In this document: positions 46,602-57,283 of the stretch, one piece after another
Layout: every line of letters begins with the position of its first letter
Numbering within the stretch: position 1 is the first letter of the stretch
From: Hydrotalea sandarakina
GTDB taxonomy: Bacteria; Bacteroidota; Bacteroidia; Chitinophagales; Chitinophagaceae
Reading direction: 5' to 3'
NCBI RefSeq assembly: GCF_003254115.1
Contig: NZ_QKZV01000008.1
Location: 1 to 59,296 of the forward strand
DNA length: 59,296 nucleotides
Program-made: the position numbers and the translations under genes
Notes under the pieces: generated by a model
Told to the model about the DNA's origin: nothing
The model's input: the letters and a program-made list of their open reading frames with translations, nothing else
The model's database searches: none

Positions 46602-48083
46602 TTAATTATCGGTACATAAATTATTTAATGCCAATTCATTAGCTGAAATAGGCCAGATGTATCCAACATCATTAGGTCCTTTAGATTGTGCACTACCTTT
46701 AGCAGGAATAGTTTGTAACAAACGCATTAAATCGTTATTACGTAAACCTTCCCCTAAAAATTCAATTCTTCTTTCTTTCAAAATGGCATTAATTAAATCA
46801 TTAGCAGAGGCAAAGCTGGCAACTGTATAAGTTGTAGCAGCATCTGATCGGTTACGAACTGCATTTAACAAGGCAACTGCTTGAGGATCAATTGTATTAG
46901 TGCTGCGTACCCTTGCTTCAGCAAGATTTAATAGCACTTCAGAATATCGAATTACAGGCACATAATCTGTATATGGGCTTGGCGCCTTATATTTAGTTAA
47001 CCAATATTTTAATGATGAACCAGAACCAGTTTGAAGAATAAAACTTCTTCTTGCATCAGTAGGTAACCAAGTGGGATCGGCAATTATCCCATTGGCATTT
47101 AATGAATATTCTCCATTACCTACACCACCTAAAGAAGCAACAGGAGTATAATAATAAGCTAATTGATTTTGTGTTCCGGGATAATCACCGGCTGTAGAGG
47201 TCATGGGCATTGACAATATTGATTCAGTTGTAGTATAAGGCGTTTTAAATACTTGTGTAATATCAGCTTGTAATGCATTAGCTACACCTGAAGTGGCTGT
47301 GAAAGGTGCAGTTGCTGAAACTATTTTATTAGCTTCGGTAATAACAGCCGAATAGTTCTGCATACTCAAATACACCCTTGTCTTCAAAGCAATAGCAGTA
47401 TTGCGGTGTGCACGTGTGGTGTTGTTATAAGCACTGCTGTAATTCAGCGGTAATCCGGTTTCAGCATCATTTAAATCTTTTATTACTTGCGCATATACAT
47501 CAGCAACTGTACTGCGGGCCAAGTTTGACTGACCAACACCTTTAATACCTGTTAATCGAAGCGGCAAACCGGGTTTGCTGCCATTACCATCTGCATAAGG
47601 ACGAGCATAATATTGTAATAATGAATAATAACAAAGTGCCCTAATTAATTTAGCCTCAGCTATGTAATTGGCTGATAGAGTTGGTCCGGCAATAGCGGAT
47701 CCGCCTGCATTCATTCCATCAATAAATATATTACAACTATTAATGGTATAATAAGCTTGAGCCCATAAGTTAACAACAGCTGTAGCACTATTGGTTGGGT
47801 TTAAAGCCCACACATCGGAACCTGTAACCAGGTTACTGGTTTGGTTTATAAAATCCTCTCCACGTATGTCTCCATAAATTACATAGCGACCTCCATATAA
47901 ATTACCATTTTTTAATGCACCATATAGCCCTAATACTGAAGCCTGAATACGGCTCAATGTACTAAAAGCTGATGCATCGGAAATAGAGGTTTGAGGAACA
48001 GGATTTAGTAAATTACGTTGGCAGGAAGCAAACAATAAGCTTGCTCCAAGTGCCAAAACTGATAGATATTTATATTTTTTCAT
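46602..48083 (-). CDS. SusD/RagB-family lipoprotein (unit 2)
   Basis: A 493-aa nutrient-binding lipoprotein. I start at 48083 (MKKYKYLSVLALGASLLFAS, then Cys), which gives a proper lipobox, rather than 48125, which overlaps susC. Family features include AEAKLIRALCYYSLLQYYARPY, NARVRSTNT-like helical repeats and ERRIEFLGEGLRNNDLMRLL; it ends WPISANELALNNLCTDN. It diverges from the other two SusD proteins. It lies 28 bases after a SusC gene that carries a premature stop, so it may lack a working partner. Confidence 0.94.
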   Translation of the reverse strand: MKKYKYLSVLALGASLLFASCQRNLLNPVPQTSISDASAFSTLSRIQASVLGLYGALKNGNLYGGRYVIYGDIRGEDFINQTSNLVTGSDVWALNPTNSATAVVNLWAQAYYTINSCNIFIDGMNAGGSAIAGPTLSANYIAEAKLIRALCYYSLLQYYARPYADGNGSKPGLPLRLTGIKGVGQSNLARSTVADVYAQVIKDLNDAETGLPLNYSSAYNNTTRAHRNTAIALKTRVYLSMQNYSAVITEANKIVSATAPFTATSGVANALQADITQVFKTPYTTTESILSMPMTSTAGDYPGTQNQLAYYYTPVASLGGVGNGEYSLNANGIIADPTWLPTDARRSFILQTGSGSSLKYWLTKYKAPSPYTDYVPVIRYSEVLLNLAEARVRSTNTIDPQAVALLNAVRNRSDAATTYTVASFASANDLINAILKERRIEFLGEGLRNNDLMRLLQTIPAKGSAQSKGPNDVGYIWPISANELALNNLCTDN

Positions 48084-48111
48084 TGCAAATTCAATTTTGT
48101 TGTGAATGAAA

Positions 48112-50982
48112 TTAGAAACCAACATTTAAACCTACAGTAATAGTGCGTGCATTACCGGCTGTATTTCTGTCAACACCTTGTGCTGTAGCAGAGTTTCCAT
48201 TTGAAGATACCTCTGGATCAGGACCGGGATATTTTGTAATAATGGCTAAATTCTGACCACTTACATATACTCTTAATCTACTAATTTTTGCACGAGATAA
48301 TACACTCTGAGGAATATTATATCCTACAGAAAGGTTTCTCAATTTTACAAAGTTTCCTTTGAAAACATTGATATCTAATGGCATTGCTGATCCATTAGAA
48401 ACATTATCGCCAAATACAGGTTTAGCATATAGTTTATTAGCGTCACCCTTGTTCTGCCATGCTTGTGTTAACATGTCAGTTGCATTATTCCAAAAGCGTT
48501 GGTCATGTAATCCGGCATTGGTTCCATAATACACGTAAAAACCAAGTTGGTAAGTAAGCATCACATTTAAATCGAAGTTTTTATAACGGAAATCGTTATT
48601 CCAACCACCATATTGCTTAGGTTGAACATTGCCATACATTACAGCATCATTAGCCTGAGAAATAGAGGTTGCACCGGTTGGCCCAATATATTTTGTGCCA
48701 TCTGCATTTGAATAGTTAAACTGACCGGATGGAGCATAGTATTGATAATATACTTTATTACCCTGAGCATTTAAGAAAATTCTTCTACCAGTTTCAGGAT
48801 CAACGCCGGCAGTTCTTACTACCCACAAATATCCTACTGCATAACCTGGCGCTGTTCGGTTTACTGTTTCTAGGCTAGAAGTTGAAGTTTGAATATTCGT
48901 TAAACCAGGCGCCAAAGCTGTAACCTGATTGGTATTGAAACTAATATTAAAGTTAGAATTCCAACTGAAATTTTTAGTTTCAATAATGCGAGCATTCAAA
49001 TCAATCTCAACTCCTTTATTGTACATTGAACCAATGTTTTGCGGAGGATTAGAGGGCAATCCTGCAGAAGGAGCTTGAGCCACATTCAATATTAAACCAT
49101 CAATATTATTGCGATAATATGCAACCTCTGCACTCAAACGCTCTCTTAACACAGAGAATGAGAAACCAACATCGGTTTTTTTACTGGTTTCCCACTGTAA
49201 TGCAGGGTTTCCAACAGTATTAAAAGTTAAGGTAGAGGCTCCACCATACAAGCCTGAAGCAAAAGTAGAATATGGGGTATAATCACCTATACCGGCAATA
49301 TTACCTACTTTACCATAGCTTCCTCTAATGCTAAAGCTGTTGAAAATATGATCTAATTTAGCTGAACTCCAGAAGTTTTCTTTAGAGATATCCCATCTAC
49401 CGGATACACCCCAAAAGGTACCTTTTTTAACACCTAAAGCTGAGTATTCATCCTGACGTAGGTTACCACTAATAAAATACTTCTTATTATAATCGTAATT
49501 TAAACGACTGAATTTAGATAACAGGTAATTTTCACCATAACCCATTCCAGTAGCATTATTATTTATCCAACCTGCTTGAATCAAATTATAATTGGGGTCT
49601 GATAAACCTTGACGATTAATGCCATATGCTAATGATGTTCTACGGGTTTGCTCTGAACCAACCAATAAACTTACATTATGTTTTTTGGCAAAAGTATAAT
49701 CGAATTGAGCAGTATTAGTCCATACCCATGTCTTGTATTTACCAAATATTGCACTTGCATAACCATTATAGCTGTAACCATCGCCTGTAACAGGTGACCA
49801 GAATAAATCGTTATCAATATTCAAGTAATCAATACCATAAGTACTGCGTAATGTAATCCAGTTTAAAGGCTTTAATTGCAAATAAGCATTAGACTGTATA
49901 TGATTAACCTCATTATTAGAACGATTGAGATCTAATTGAGGAACAGGATTATAATAAGGAACTGAAGTACCTACAATATTGGCATATCCAATACTTGCAC
50001 CATTAATATTATAAGAACCATCGGGGTTATAGGGCGAAATACTAGGAGGTAATACCAAAGCTAAACGACCTAAACCTGCTGTATTAAATGCTTCGCCACT
50101 CAAAGAGCCTGAAGAAGTAGCAGCCAAGTTCTTTTCGTTAGAATAAGATATTTTACCTCCAACTGTCATCACTTTATTCACCCTACTATCAACATTGAAC
50201 AAAACATTTAAACGGTCGAAATTATTTTTACGAATAATACCTTGTTGAGCAGTATATCCTGCAGAAAAATAATAAGTTGTATTATCTGACCCACCGGATA
50301 CACTTACATTGTGATTTTGTGAAATGCCTTGGCGATAAACATAATCATACCAATTGGTATTTACAGGTGCACCATTTGCGCCGGTGGCAATATTAAATTG
50401 TACTGCAGATTGAGTAGGGTTATTTGCTACTGCTGCATTTTTAAAATTAGTGTATTGCTGTGCATTCATCATTGAAGGTAAGCGATAAGGATTGCTAAAA
50501 CCGACCCAACCATCATAAGTAACTTTTGCTTTTCCTGCTTTTCCTTTCTTAGTTGTAATAAATACAACGCCATTGGCTGCACGGCTTCCGTAAATAGCAG
50601 TAGCTGCAGCATCCTTAGCAACATCAATGCTTTCAATATCATTGGGGTTAATACTAGCTAATGGGTTTGCAGCTGCATTGGTTGAAGAGTAATCGTTTGT
50701 AAAACTGGGAACCCCATCAATTACTATTAAAGGATAAGAACTAAGTGAAATGGAGTTGGTTCCTCTAATTCTAAAAACTGGCGGTGAATTCAATACACCA
50801 TTAGGTACGGTAATTTGCACTCCCGGAGCACGACCGGCAATACCTGCTTCAAAACTTTGAATAGGTTTGTCAGCTACTACTGCGCCTTTAATAACAGCAA
50901 GATTACCGGTTACCTCTTTCTTCTTTTGAACGCCATAACCAACTACAACCACTTCAGAAAGATCGCGACTGGTAGAAGAAAG
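48112..50982 (-). pseudogene. SusC/RagA transporter, plug and barrel part (unit 2, after a nonsense codon)
   Basis: The frame stays open from just after a TAA at 50983-50985 to a normal barrel end (TITVGLNVGF), about 955 residues. It begins LSSTSRDLSEVVVVGYGVQK, includes the plug (YPLIVIDG, DVAKDAAATAIYGSRAANG) and the full barrel. It lacks its own signal peptide, which is on the upstream piece in the same frame, so if translated from the internal Met at 50952 it could not reach the outer membrane. Apart from the stop, the sequence is intact, which suggests a recent mutation or a sequencing error. Read-through is possible but unsupported. Confidence 0.85.
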
Positions 50983-51273
50983 TTAAACATTGATTTGTGT
51001 TTTATTCCCAAGTGGAACAAATTGTTCGTCCAAACCCACGTGGCTAAATTGTAATCCACGGGTTTTTTCGGGAACATGAATTGTAAAATGGCCGGAAGCA
51101 TCAGAAACAGCAGAGGCTAAAACTTTTCTGTCGGGGCCAAGAGCATTAATAGAAACTCCGGCAATGGTAGCCCCTTTATCGTCGGTAACAGTACCGGTAA
51201 TTGTGCGGGTTTGTGCCAATAATTGAAGTGAAACAATTATTGAGCACAAGAGCAACCAGAATGATTTTCTCAT
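50983..51273 (-). pseudogene. SusC N-terminal piece (unit 2): signal peptide plus regulatory-like domain
   Basis: Signal peptide 1-20 (LQLLAQ) and one carboxypeptidase-regulatory-like domain (TITGTVTDDKGATIAGVSIN to LGNKTQINV), ended by a TAA. In the unit-3 homologue the matching position reads NLSLSASSKDLSEVV where this one reads NV-stop-LSSTSRDLSEVV, so the stop replaces a sense codon, most simply TCA for Ser. As it stands the product is a 96-aa exported Ig-like fragment. Confidence 0.85.
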
Positions 51274-51344
51274 GTACGTTTAGTTTTGGGTTAAAAAATA
51301 AAATTTTAAATGGCAATTTAATTAAAAAGTATTAAGGGCAATAT

Positions 51345-51362
51345 TTTTTATTAAAAAGTTGC
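51345..51362 (-). promoter_or_regulatory. 18-base upstream element shared with unit 1 (copy 2)
   Basis: Identical to the copy at 46444-46461 and placed 72 bases upstream of the unit-2 susC ATG. It ends 12 bases short of the unit-3 terminator at 51374. Not found upstream of unit 3. Confidence 0.45.
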
Positions 51363-51373
51363 TTTGAAATAAA

Positions 51374-51403
51374 AAAAAAGCCAAAATTTAATTTGGCTTT
51401 TTT
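51374..51403 (-). terminator. Intrinsic terminator closing unit 3
   Basis: A 12-bp stem (AAAAAAGCCAAA at 51374-51385 with its complement at 51392-51403) and 6-nt loop. On the minus strand it runs into a long T tract, 18 bases after the unit-3 susD stop codon. Confidence 0.9.
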
Positions 51404-51421
51404 AAAAAAATATAAACATTA

Positions 51422-52906
51422 TTAATAACCATTATTTTGAGTAATGTTTGGATTTACTAGGATTTCATCTTTAGGAATTGGAAATATAATGTTTAATGTT
51501 GTTGGTGTAACTGTAATACTTTGAATTATGGCATTAGAAGCATCTTGAGCCTGTGGTTTTACAAAAGAACGTTGTAAGCGATAGAAATCCCAAAAACGAT
51601 ATCCTTCCCAAGCCAACTCTTTACCTCTTTCTGTTAAAATGTCTTCTAAAATTTGTGGTCCGGTTGAGGTATATCCGGAAAAAACAGGATCGCGTTGCAT
51701 AGCGACCATATTCAAGTATTTCAATGCATTGATTGGGTCGTTCAAATTATAATAAGCCTCTGATAATATTAAAAGAACTTCGGCATAACGAACAATTTTC
51801 ACATCATCATAATTAATAGGATCAATGGGATATTTCGTGATATAGTATGCAATACCCAATTGACCAGAACGAGTACTGGGATTATATAACTGACGCCTTA
51901 CATCAGTGAGACTGTGGGAATTATAAAAGTCTTGAGTAGCTAATATATCTCCATAACTTCCAATCGGTTTGGGTACATATAAATTTGCAAGTGTGCCATC
52001 TGAAACACTATTATTTGCATCAGACGTAACCTCAAACATGGTTTCAACTCTATCAGTTCTTGGGGTAGTTCCTTTCCAATAGTTCACCAATCCAGTACTA
52101 GGAACTAGTGAAAAACCGCCATTATTTACCACATCTAAAGCAGCATTTTTTGCATTCGCCCAATCGCCCATATGCTGATATACTTTCGCTAACAAACCAG
52201 AAATAGCATATTTAGAGCAAAAGGAAGAATTTACAGTCCGAGACTGGCCAGTACTTTGAAATGTCATTGTTGTTCCTTGATTAAACTTGGCCAATGAATA
52301 AGCTTTGTTTAAATCGGAAATTGCCTGCGCATAAACATCTTTGATAGAACTTCTTGCAGGTTTTGCATTCTGATTAAACGATAGTACAATGGGCACCCCA
52401 GGTCCATTAGGATCTTTTGCATAAGGCAAAGCATAATTTCTACATAAATCAAAATATACCATACCCCTTATGGCATAAGCTTCTGAAAACAACTGACTAA
52501 TATTATCGTTAGTGATCGCTAAACCGGAATTAATAATAAGATTTGCGTTTTTAATTGCTTGATAGGCATTAAACCAAATATTGCTCGCATAACCATCTGT
52601 TACAACCATATTGTACAAATTGAAGCCGGTATAACGCCCAGAGTTCTGGCTAGAAAGAAAAGCATGATCAGCCATCAGGTCGCCTTTTACTGCAAAAGTT
52701 CTTCCATAAAAATCTGTAGCTCTTAAAGAAGCATACAAACCATTTACTGCTGCATTTAAATCAGCCTCAGACTTAATAGCATCACTTAAAACAGAGGCGT
52801 TGTAAGGTTTTAAATCCAAAAAACTTTTTTGACATGATGCGAAAAGTAAAATGCCAAACAAAAGACCAAGTTTTGAAAATTGATAATTTATGATATATTT
52901 TTTCAT
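51422..52906 (-). CDS. SusD/RagB-family lipoprotein (unit 3)
   Basis: A 494-aa nutrient-binding lipoprotein with lipobox LFASC. It shares with the unit-1 SusD the stretches ADLNAAVNGLYASLRATDFYGR, NSGRY and YNMVV, and the end WEGYRFWDFYRLQR then IFPIPKDEILVNPNITQNNGY in split form, so the two are paralogues. The helical core is complete. It follows its frameshifted SusC by 27 bases and may be expressed without an intact partner. Substrate unknown. Confidence 0.94.
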   Translation of the reverse strand: MKKYIINYQFSKLGLLFGILLFASCQKSFLDLKPYNASVLSDAIKSEADLNAAVNGLYASLRATDFYGRTFAVKGDLMADHAFLSSQNSGRYTGFNLYNMVVTDGYASNIWFNAYQAIKNANLIINSGLAITNDNISQLFSEAYAIRGMVYFDLCRNYALPYAKDPNGPGVPIVLSFNQNAKPARSSIKDVYAQAISDLNKAYSLAKFNQGTTMTFQSTGQSRTVNSSFCSKYAISGLLAKVYQHMGDWANAKNAALDVVNNGGFSLVPSTGLVNYWKGTTPRTDRVETMFEVTSDANNSVSDGTLANLYVPKPIGSYGDILATQDFYNSHSLTDVRRQLYNPSTRSGQLGIAYYITKYPIDPINYDDVKIVRYAEVLLILSEAYYNLNDPINALKYLNMVAMQRDPVFSGYTSTGPQILEDILTERGKELAWEGYRFWDFYRLQRSFVKPQAQDASNAIIQSITVTPTTLNIIFPIPKDEILVNPNITQNNGY

Positions 52907-52933
52907 TGCCTAAAATTTTAAAATAAATATAAT

Positions 52934-55458
52934 TTAGAATGTAACATTTAAACCAACTGTTACTGATTTTGAGGGTGCAACAGATTGGTTATTGAAACCT
53001 TGTACTCCCTGCTCAGGATCGCTTGTTAAATTGTTATCATATATTTTTGTCCATAGATTACTGCCTCGAACATAAAATGCTAAAGCACTTAAATGAAGCT
53101 TGGTTAACACTGTTTTGTTTGTAAGTCTATAACCCACTTGAACATTACGTAACCTTATATAATCACCTTTATAAATAATTCTATCTGATCCTGTAGCTCC
53201 ATTTGTAGCATCACCATAAACATATTTAGGCACATTAGTTACATCACCTTTTTTCTGCCAACGATTCATCATAAATGCATATTTACCTCTGGTTGGGAAA
53301 CTACCGTCAGTAAAGAATCGTGCATAGTTATCGATAATATAGTTACCATAATTATAATAAAAATCAATACCTAATGTAAAATTCTTATAGTTGAAAACAT
53401 TTCCCAATCCTCCAAAATCGGTTGGTGATGCTGATTTCCCTACTAAGAATAATTTTGCTGATGCGAAAGAAGTTGTTGTAGTAGATTTAGTGCTATCAGT
53501 ATACCAAAGAGGACTTCCTGAATTAGGATCTACACCTGCCCATGCACGTGTATAAAATGAATAAAAGGGCTGACCAACACGCATTAAGAATGCGCTGCTT
53601 TGAGGATTATATTGATCTCCAGTTGGCAAATTACTTACATAATTTTTATTCCTAGCGTAATTAAAATTGATTTGCCAGCTAAAATCTCTTGTTTGTATAG
53701 GTGTAACTGAAATGGTTAATTCAATTCCTTTATTTTCTAAACCACCTAAATTACTAATTACACCTGTAAATCCTGTTGTTCTTGAAATTTGCTGACTTAA
53801 TAAAGAGCCATCTGTTTTTCTAACATAGTAATCAGCAATTACATTAATTCTATTTTTTAATAAACCTAGATCAAAGCCAACATCAAATTGTTTGTTTTTT
53901 TCCCAGGTTAAATTGATATTACCAATATTATTAAATGTTCCACCTGCTACCCCATTATAATTATACCCGAATCCATATGATGGACGCCATTGATAGTTCC
54001 CTATTTCAGCATTTCCATTAGTACCATATGATGCTCTTAATTTTAAATTATTAATCAATTCTATGCGTTTCATAAAGTTTTCGTTCATAACATTCCACGC
54101 AAAGCCTACTGAATAAAAATTTCCATATGGGTTGCTACTTCCAAATCTTGAAGATCCATCCCTCCGAAAACTTCCATATAATGAAAACCGATCATCGTAA
54201 GTAATATTGGCATTTGAATAAGCACCAGTAAAAGCATAATCAGAAGAAATTTGTATTCCCAAAGTTGAAGTAGCTGCATTTTGTGAAGAATACAAATCAA
54301 GTTTTGGCGGAAAGCTTTGTGCAGATCCTTGTTGTTGTAAATAAGCATTTCTAGTAGCTTCATACCCTACCTTCACATCTGCAGAAAATTTTTTATTTCT
54401 ATTAATGTCAAAATGATAATCAAATTGATTATACCAATTCCATAAAAAATTTCGAGTATAAATGGATAAAGCATATCCGGCAGTACCTGATCCATCTCCA
54501 TGAAATTGATTATTGAACTGATATTCTTCATTCCCGTTATATTGCAATCCTAAATTGCTTGTGAATTTGAGTGATTTCCAAATTTTATATTCAATATTTT
54601 CTGAACCAAGAATTGTTAAAGCTTTCAGCCATCTTTTATCATTAGCAGCAATATATAGAGGATTATAATGGGCTGGGAATCCGAGATTATTATTTGATAT
54701 GTTAAGTGTTCCATCTGGATTGAATGGATTTTGCGTAGGCCTTAAGACAAGTGCTACATAACCGGGATTGCCAAAATATCCACCACCTCCAGAAATGCCA
54801 CTTGATGCCAATGCAGAATTTTGAACCACATCACCAACAGTTACTTTTGTTGTGAATGTAAGTCTATCAGTTGCAGCATGTGATACTTTAATGTTACCAC
54901 TATACCTTGTTAAATCAGTCCCTATTGTTGTTCCCTGCTGTTTAAAATATCCACCTGATATAAAGTATTTTGTTTTTCCATCACCACCTGAAGCACTTAG
55001 ATTATATTGGTTTTGAACACCCGTTCTTGTTACTAAATCAAACCAATGAATATCAACACCATTTCCATAGCCGTACGAAGCCAAGGTATTATTAATAGTA
55101 GTTTGACTAGCGTTAGCATTCACTAGTCCTTCTTTCAATAAGGTAAACCAATCATTCGCCTGAAGTGGTCGCCCTGCAGGTGGTGGCAGTATTACATTGT
55201 TGCTTCCATATTCTGCACTAAAATTAAATTGTGTTTTACCATTTTTTCCACTTTTTGTAGTAATGATAATAACACCATTTCCACCCCTTGAACCATAAAT
55301 TGAAGTTGCAGCGGCATCCTTTAAAATGGTAACACTTTCGATATCATCCGCATTTAAAGTAGCCAATACATTTGTACTAGGATTTATATTAAATCCGCCT
55401 CCATTCCCGTTTGACAAATCACCACCATTCATTACAACCCCATCAATTACATATAAAG
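52934..55458 (-). pseudogene. SusC/RagA transporter, plug and barrel part (unit 3, after a frameshift)
   Basis: From about 55458 the frame reads LYVIDGVVMNGGDLSN, then DIESVTILKDAAATSIYGSR and the full barrel to SVTVGLNVTF. The first in-frame Met is at 55432. The piece lacks a signal peptide, which is in the upstream piece in a different frame. Plug and barrel resemble unit 1 closely (for example TGFTGVISNLGGLENKGIE, AGVDPNSGSPLWYTD). The rest of the frame is clean, so the break is recent or a sequence error. Confidence 0.85.
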
Positions 55459-56001
55459 CTGCGATGCCGCTAAGGAGAATGAACCCACACCACGAATCCT
55501 AACTTGCTGGTTAGCACCTGGCTGACCCGTGGTAGCAACGGCTTGAACACCTGCAGCTGCACCTTGTAACATTTGATCGATTGATGCAAAAGGTTTATCG
55601 GCTAATTGTTCGCCACCTACTTTTACAATAGCAGCTGTGGTATTTGATTTTTTTTGCAATCCATATCCGGTAACCACCACCTCTGACAAATCTTTACTAG
55701 AAGCAGATAAACTTAAGTTAATTACCCCTTTGTTACCAATCGGAATATATTGTTCATCCAAACCAATATGGCTAAATTGCAAACCTTTTACACTTTCGCC
55801 AACATGAATTGTGTATTCACCATTACTTCCTGAAACTGCCGTTGCAATTACTTTTTTATCAGCCCCTAATGCATTAATAGATACACCAGCCAATGGCTGT
55901 CCTTTATCATCAGTAATTTTTCCAACAATTGTGCGGTTTTGTGCAAATACTTGTATTATCAAAAAAATAGATAAAAGCAACAAAATGAATGTTTTTCTCA
56001 T
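55447..56001 (-). pseudogene. SusC N-terminal piece (unit 3): signal peptide, regulatory-like domain, start of plug
   Basis: Signal peptide 1-20 (IIQVFAQ), carboxypeptidase-regulatory-like domain (TIVGKITDDKGQPLAGVSIN), linker DLSEVVVTGYGLQKK and first half of the plug (VRIRGVGSFSLAAS), then out of frame with a TAA after LYM. Comparison with unit 1 (SISASADPLWVIDG) places a one-base deletion or two-base insertion near 55459-55468, just before the conserved LYVIDG. The regulatory-like domain is much closer to unit 2 than to unit 1. Confidence 0.85.
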
Positions 56002-56181
56002 TGAAGCAGTGTTTAATTTTGATTAATAAAACAATATTATTAATAAAATTTTAACAATCAAAAAAAAATTTTAGTACTTTTTAGTGAAAAGAGATACAAC
56101 CTTAATAAAAGATTAAGGCAAAACACTACAAAACAAAAATTAAATAGTGAAAATCAGACAAAAAACGCAATAAATTAAGAA

Positions 56182-57213
56182 TCAAAACCTAGTACACCTT
56201 AATTTTTCAAGTGTGCTATTGGTTACTTTTAAAAATCCATGATAGGAGGCTGTAAGTTCAAATCCGCCACGAAAGTTTGAAACAGTTTTTAATTTGGATA
56301 CATTAACATCATAACTCATACCAATAGTCATATGCTTAAAATCCATTTTTATTACCGGAACAAAGGCATCGCCCCAGCGCAAAAAACTGCCAAAATAAAT
56401 AGTATAAGGATCATCATTGTAAAACTTTTGAAAATCAAAACCATATAAAAAGCCGCCTAAAAGTTGACGGTATCCGTTTTGAGTAAAATAATCCGCAAAA
56501 GCTATGATTCGGTTTCGATCAGTTATTGGTGTATTCAGGCCAATGTTAAAAGTAATTTTTGGATATAAAAAATTTTCAATGGTACCTGTTACACTATGAA
56601 TAATAGGCTTATTAAAATGCGCATAACCGGCACCGATATAAAATCGACCTGCATCGCCATATGAACTACTATAACTGATACCTGTTGCCAAGTCCCAATA
56701 GTTATATCCATTGTTTGTAAATATTTGCGATGAAGGTGCATTTGGATTATAGCTTCCACCCTGAAATTGATCGCCGGTTCTTACCAATGTGGGATCGAAC
56801 TGGCTATATACCGGCCCCCCCATAAAAGCAATGGATAAATAAGAATCTTTATCATCACTTAACGATTTGCTATAATTAACAACCGGTAGAAATTGGGTTC
56901 TTTTCAATTGAATATCACCTGCCTGATCGAGTGTCATTTGAGCACCTAAAGTTAAAACGTCATTACTTCCTTGCATAGGTCTCTTATATTCAATACTCAT
57001 GGCTTCTGTTCTAAATGGAACTGTTATACTTGACCATTGGTCGCGATACACTGTTGACACTCTTAAATCACCGGTAAAAACACCGGCTAAAGCAGGATTT
57101 CTCAATAAGGGTTGTTCATAAAATTGAGAAAAAGTAAGATCTTGTGCTTTTACATTTTGTACAAGCAAAAAGATTAGCAGGCAATAAAAAATTGGTGAGT
57201 AGTATTTTTTCAT
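56182..57213 (-). CDS. PorP/SprF-family outer-membrane protein (T9SS-associated)
   Basis: A 343-aa outer-membrane barrel. I start at 57213 (MKKYYSPIFYCLLIFLL, signal peptide ending VKAQ) rather than 57249. The mature N-terminus DLTFSQFYEQPLLRNPALAG is the hallmark of PorP/SprF proteins, which help type IX secretion substrates attach to or leave the cell surface. The end KLRCTRF is a form of the usual C-P-x-F finish. It is immediately downstream of a type B T9SS cargo gene on the same strand, the classic SprF-with-adhesin pairing, so it probably serves that protein. Confidence 0.93.
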   Translation of the reverse strand: MKKYYSPIFYCLLIFLLVQNVKAQDLTFSQFYEQPLLRNPALAGVFTGDLRVSTVYRDQWSSITVPFRTEAMSIEYKRPMQGSNDVLTLGAQMTLDQAGDIQLKRTQFLPVVNYSKSLSDDKDSYLSIAFMGGPVYSQFDPTLVRTGDQFQGGSYNPNAPSSQIFTNNGYNYWDLATGISYSSSYGDAGRFYIGAGYAHFNKPIIHSVTGTIENFLYPKITFNIGLNTPITDRNRIIAFADYFTQNGYRQLLGGFLYGFDFQKFYNDDPYTIYFGSFLRWGDAFVPVIKMDFKHMTIGMSYDVNVSKLKTVSNFRGGFELTASYHGFLKVTNSTLEKLRCTRF

Positions 57214-57283
57214 ACCAATTGGATTTTGGGGCTTATTGGCCCATGACACAATTTAACCAAATCCTTTCATTTTTTTATATTTT

